Source: Microthrixaceae bacterium
GTDB lineage: Bacteria; Actinomycetota; Acidimicrobiia; Acidimicrobiales; Acidimicrobilacustridaceae
Assembly (NCBI GenBank): GCA_023264915.1
Contig: JAHFUU010000027.1
Span: forward strand, 4,692 to 12,087
DNA: 7,396 nt
Direction: 5' to 3'
The position numbers and the translations under genes are program-made. Under the pieces are notes generated by a model. It did no database searches, was not told the DNA's origin, and worked only from the letters and a program-made list of their open reading frames with translations. Below are positions 6,142-7,396 of the stretch, piece by piece (the first letter of the stretch is position 1; every line of letters begins with the position of its first letter).

Positions 6142-6177
6142 GCTGCCACCTGGCTCATCGGGCGGGGGCTGGCCCCG

Positions 6178-7396
6178 TCAGCCGGCCAGCCGGGGCGCAG
6201 CCCCGCCGAGGCCGGCAAGGTGGATGGCGTCAGAAACCGTCTTGGCACGGATGGCGGAGATCCCCGGCGGGGGATCAGGCGCCAGCCAGGGCACCACGAT
6301 GTGCCTGAACCCGAGGCGGGCGGCCTCGGCCATCCGTCGCTTCAGCTGGCTGATCTGCCGCAGCTCGCCGCCAAGGCCCACCTCTCCGCAGGCAGCAAGG
6401 TCAGCCGCAACCGGGCTTCCGAACAACGAGGATGCCATTGCGAGCGCAATGCCAAGGTCAGCTGCTGGCTCTGCCAGCTTGACACCGCCTACCGCGAGTG
6501 AATGGATGTCGACGCGGCCAAGGGGAAGGCCCACGCGCTCGGTCAGCACCGCAGTCAACATGCCGAGGCGGCCCCCGTCGATGCCTTGAGCCGAACGCCT
6601 CGGGGTGGCCAAGGTCGATTGCGCGAGCAGGGCCTGCACCTCGACCAGCAGCGGGCGGTGACCTTCGATCGCGGGCACGACGACTGACCCTGGGGTGCCA
6701 GGCTGGCGATCGGTCAGGAACAGCGCCGAGGCGTCCGGCACGCCGACCAGCCCTGCTTCGGTCATCTCGAACAGACCGAGCTCGTCGGTGGCACCAAAGC
6801 GATGCTTGTCGGCGCGCAGGAGCCGCAGGGCGTGATGGCGGTCGCCGCTGAAGGACAGCACGGTGTCGACCAGATGCTCGAGCACGCGGGGACCAGCCAG
6901 CGCACCATCCTTGGTGACGTGCCCGACAAGCATGACCGTGAGCTGGCGAGCCTTGGCCTCGGAAACGAGGCGTGCGGTGCACTCACGTACCTGGCCGACC
7001 GACCCTGGCGCGCTCTGCAGGTCGGGATGCGACAGCGTCTGGATGGAGTCGACGACCAAGACGTCTGGTTCATGCTCGGACACGTGCCCGAGGACGTTCG
7101 CCAGGTCACTCTCTGAGGCCACCAGAAGCTTGGGGCGCAGGGCACCCAGCCGTTCAGCACGCATTCGCACCTGCTGCTTCGACTCTTCTGCGGAGATGTA
7201 CAGGCAGGTGTGGCCACGTCCGGCAAGGGCCCCCACGGCCTGGGTCAACAGGCTGGACTTGCCGGCACCAGGCTCACCACCGATCAGCGTGACAGACCCT
7301 GGCACGAGGCCCCCACCAAGCACACGGTCGAGCTCTGGGATGCCGGTGGGGTGGGGATGCCACTGGTCAAGGGAGACCTCGGCTATGGGTACAGCC
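6178..7396 (-). CDS. radA: DNA repair protein RadA/Sms (cut by right edge)
   Basis: RadA is a RecA-fold, DnaB-like helicase that drives branch migration of recombination intermediates with RecA. The minus strand gives 405 residues to TGA 6178 and is open to the edge. The missing ~50 residues would hold the start and the four-Cys zinc finger. The visible part begins HPTGIPELDRVLGGGLVPGS. Walker A GGEPGAGKSS is at 7252-7281 and Walker B VLVVDS has its Asp at 7048-7050. The RadA-specific motif reads KHRFG, with His (6802-6804) instead of the usual Asn of KNRFG, followed by GATDELGLFEM. The C-terminal Lon-like domain has VPAIEGHRPLLVEVQALL, VGGVKLAEPAADLGIALA and GEVGLGGELRQI; as in the family it lacks protease activity. 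GTG 7323 cannot be the start because TGIPELDRV lies upstream of it. disA follows on the same strand after 365 bp, and RadA is known to bind and restrain DisA in Bacillus and mycobacteria. Confidence 0.97.
   Translation of the reverse strand, partial: AVPIAEVSLDQWHPHPTGIPELDRVLGGGLVPGSVTLIGGEPGAGKSSLLTQAVGALAGRGHTCLYISAEESKQQVRMRAERLGALRPKLLVASESDLANVLGHVSEHEPDVLVVDSIQTLSHPDLQSAPGSVGQVRECTARLVSEAKARQLTVMLVGHVTKDGALAGPRVLEHLVDTVLSFSGDRHHALRLLRADKHRFGATDELGLFEMTEAGLVGVPDASALFLTDRQPGTPGSVVVPAIEGHRPLLVEVQALLAQSTLATPRRSAQGIDGGRLGMLTAVLTERVGLPLGRVDIHSLAVGGVKLAEPAADLGIALAMASSLFGSPVAADLAACGEVGLGGELRQISQLKRRMAEAARLGFRHIVVPWLAPDPPPGISAIRAKTVSDAIHLAGLGGAAPRLAG
6181..6216. repeat. Large hairpin in the last codons of radA, with copy 2 of the GGGGCGCAGCCCC motif
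   Basis: Outer arms GCCGGCC (6181-6187) and GGCCGGC (6210-6216) are exact complements. They enclose the inner stem CGGGGC-GCA-GCCCCG (6191-6205). The whole structure lies within the last 12 or so codons of radA, which encode a Gly/Ala-rich tail (GLGGAAPRLAG). The inner core equals the hairpin at 1207-1219. It may act as a 3'-end stabiliser or terminator spanning the stop codon, again without a T-tract. Confidence 0.6.

Larger units (their letters stand above)
5813..6177. other. 365-bp gap between radA and disA
   Basis: No recognisable gene family fills this gap. It contains only one TA dinucleotide (5830-5831), so no TANNNT -10 box for disA exists here, and readthrough from radA is the simplest source of disA transcript. 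It holds a possible 94-codon ORF on the minus strand (5857-6141), a 15-bp palindrome (6023-6037) and a 7-bp stem-loop (6069-6085). Just after the radA stop, the minus strand carries a small GGGG-N4-CCCC inverted repeat (6165-6176). Confidence 0.7.

Noticed and set aside
5825..6589. 254-codon plus-strand ORF over the gap and the radA 3' end
   Set aside because: More than half is antisense to the conserved Lon-like domain of RadA. There is no domain match and no ribosome site.

Overview
The window is GC-rich throughout, with strong G/C bias at third codon positions. Its proteins (GuaB, DisA, RadA and a large FtsK-like protein) read as actinobacterial. I lean towards a deep-branching, possibly uncultured lineage such as Acidimicrobiia, but this comes from recalled sequence style, not a search. 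There are no RNA genes, CRISPR arrays, transposases or integrases.

Layout, left to right. (1) 1-928, minus: the N-terminal 309 residues of GuaB (IMP dehydrogenase), cut by the left edge just before the catalytic loop. (2) 929-1291: a 363-bp divergent intergenic region. It holds the guaB Shine-Dalgarno site and a likely -10 box, a TCCCGG-N7-CCGGGA inverted repeat, four perfect 14-bp tandem repeats, a GC-rich hairpin, and a perfect 10-bp inverted repeat just before the next gene. (3) 1292-4612, plus: a 1106-residue soluble protein with an N-terminal coiled coil and three FtsK/SpoIIIE-like ATPase modules. All three appear to lack the residues needed for ATP hydrolysis. (4) 4613-4723: a convergent gap with a long hairpin suited to a two-way terminator. 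(5) 4724-5812, minus: DisA, the diadenylate cyclase, with DGA and RHR motifs and C-terminal helix-hairpin-helix repeats. (6) 5813-6177: a 365-bp gap with a possible small or decayed gene and two palindromes. (7) 6178-7396, minus: RadA/Sms, cut by the right edge so that its N-terminal zinc finger is missing.

How the genes fit together. RadA and DisA form a known functional pair: both act on recombination intermediates, and RadA is known to bind DisA and lower c-di-AMP synthesis in Bacillus and mycobacteria. GuaB makes XMP for guanine nucleotide synthesis and is an ordinary housekeeping gene. The unusual item is the triple-module FtsK-like protein. It stands alone, without the secretion or conflict-system partners that usually mark such proteins, and it carries the most distinctive upstream DNA in the window. 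A non-hydrolysing, scaffold-like relative of a DNA pump or secretion ATPase, converging on disA-radA, is the best candidate here for undescribed biology. A shared function with DisA is only inference.
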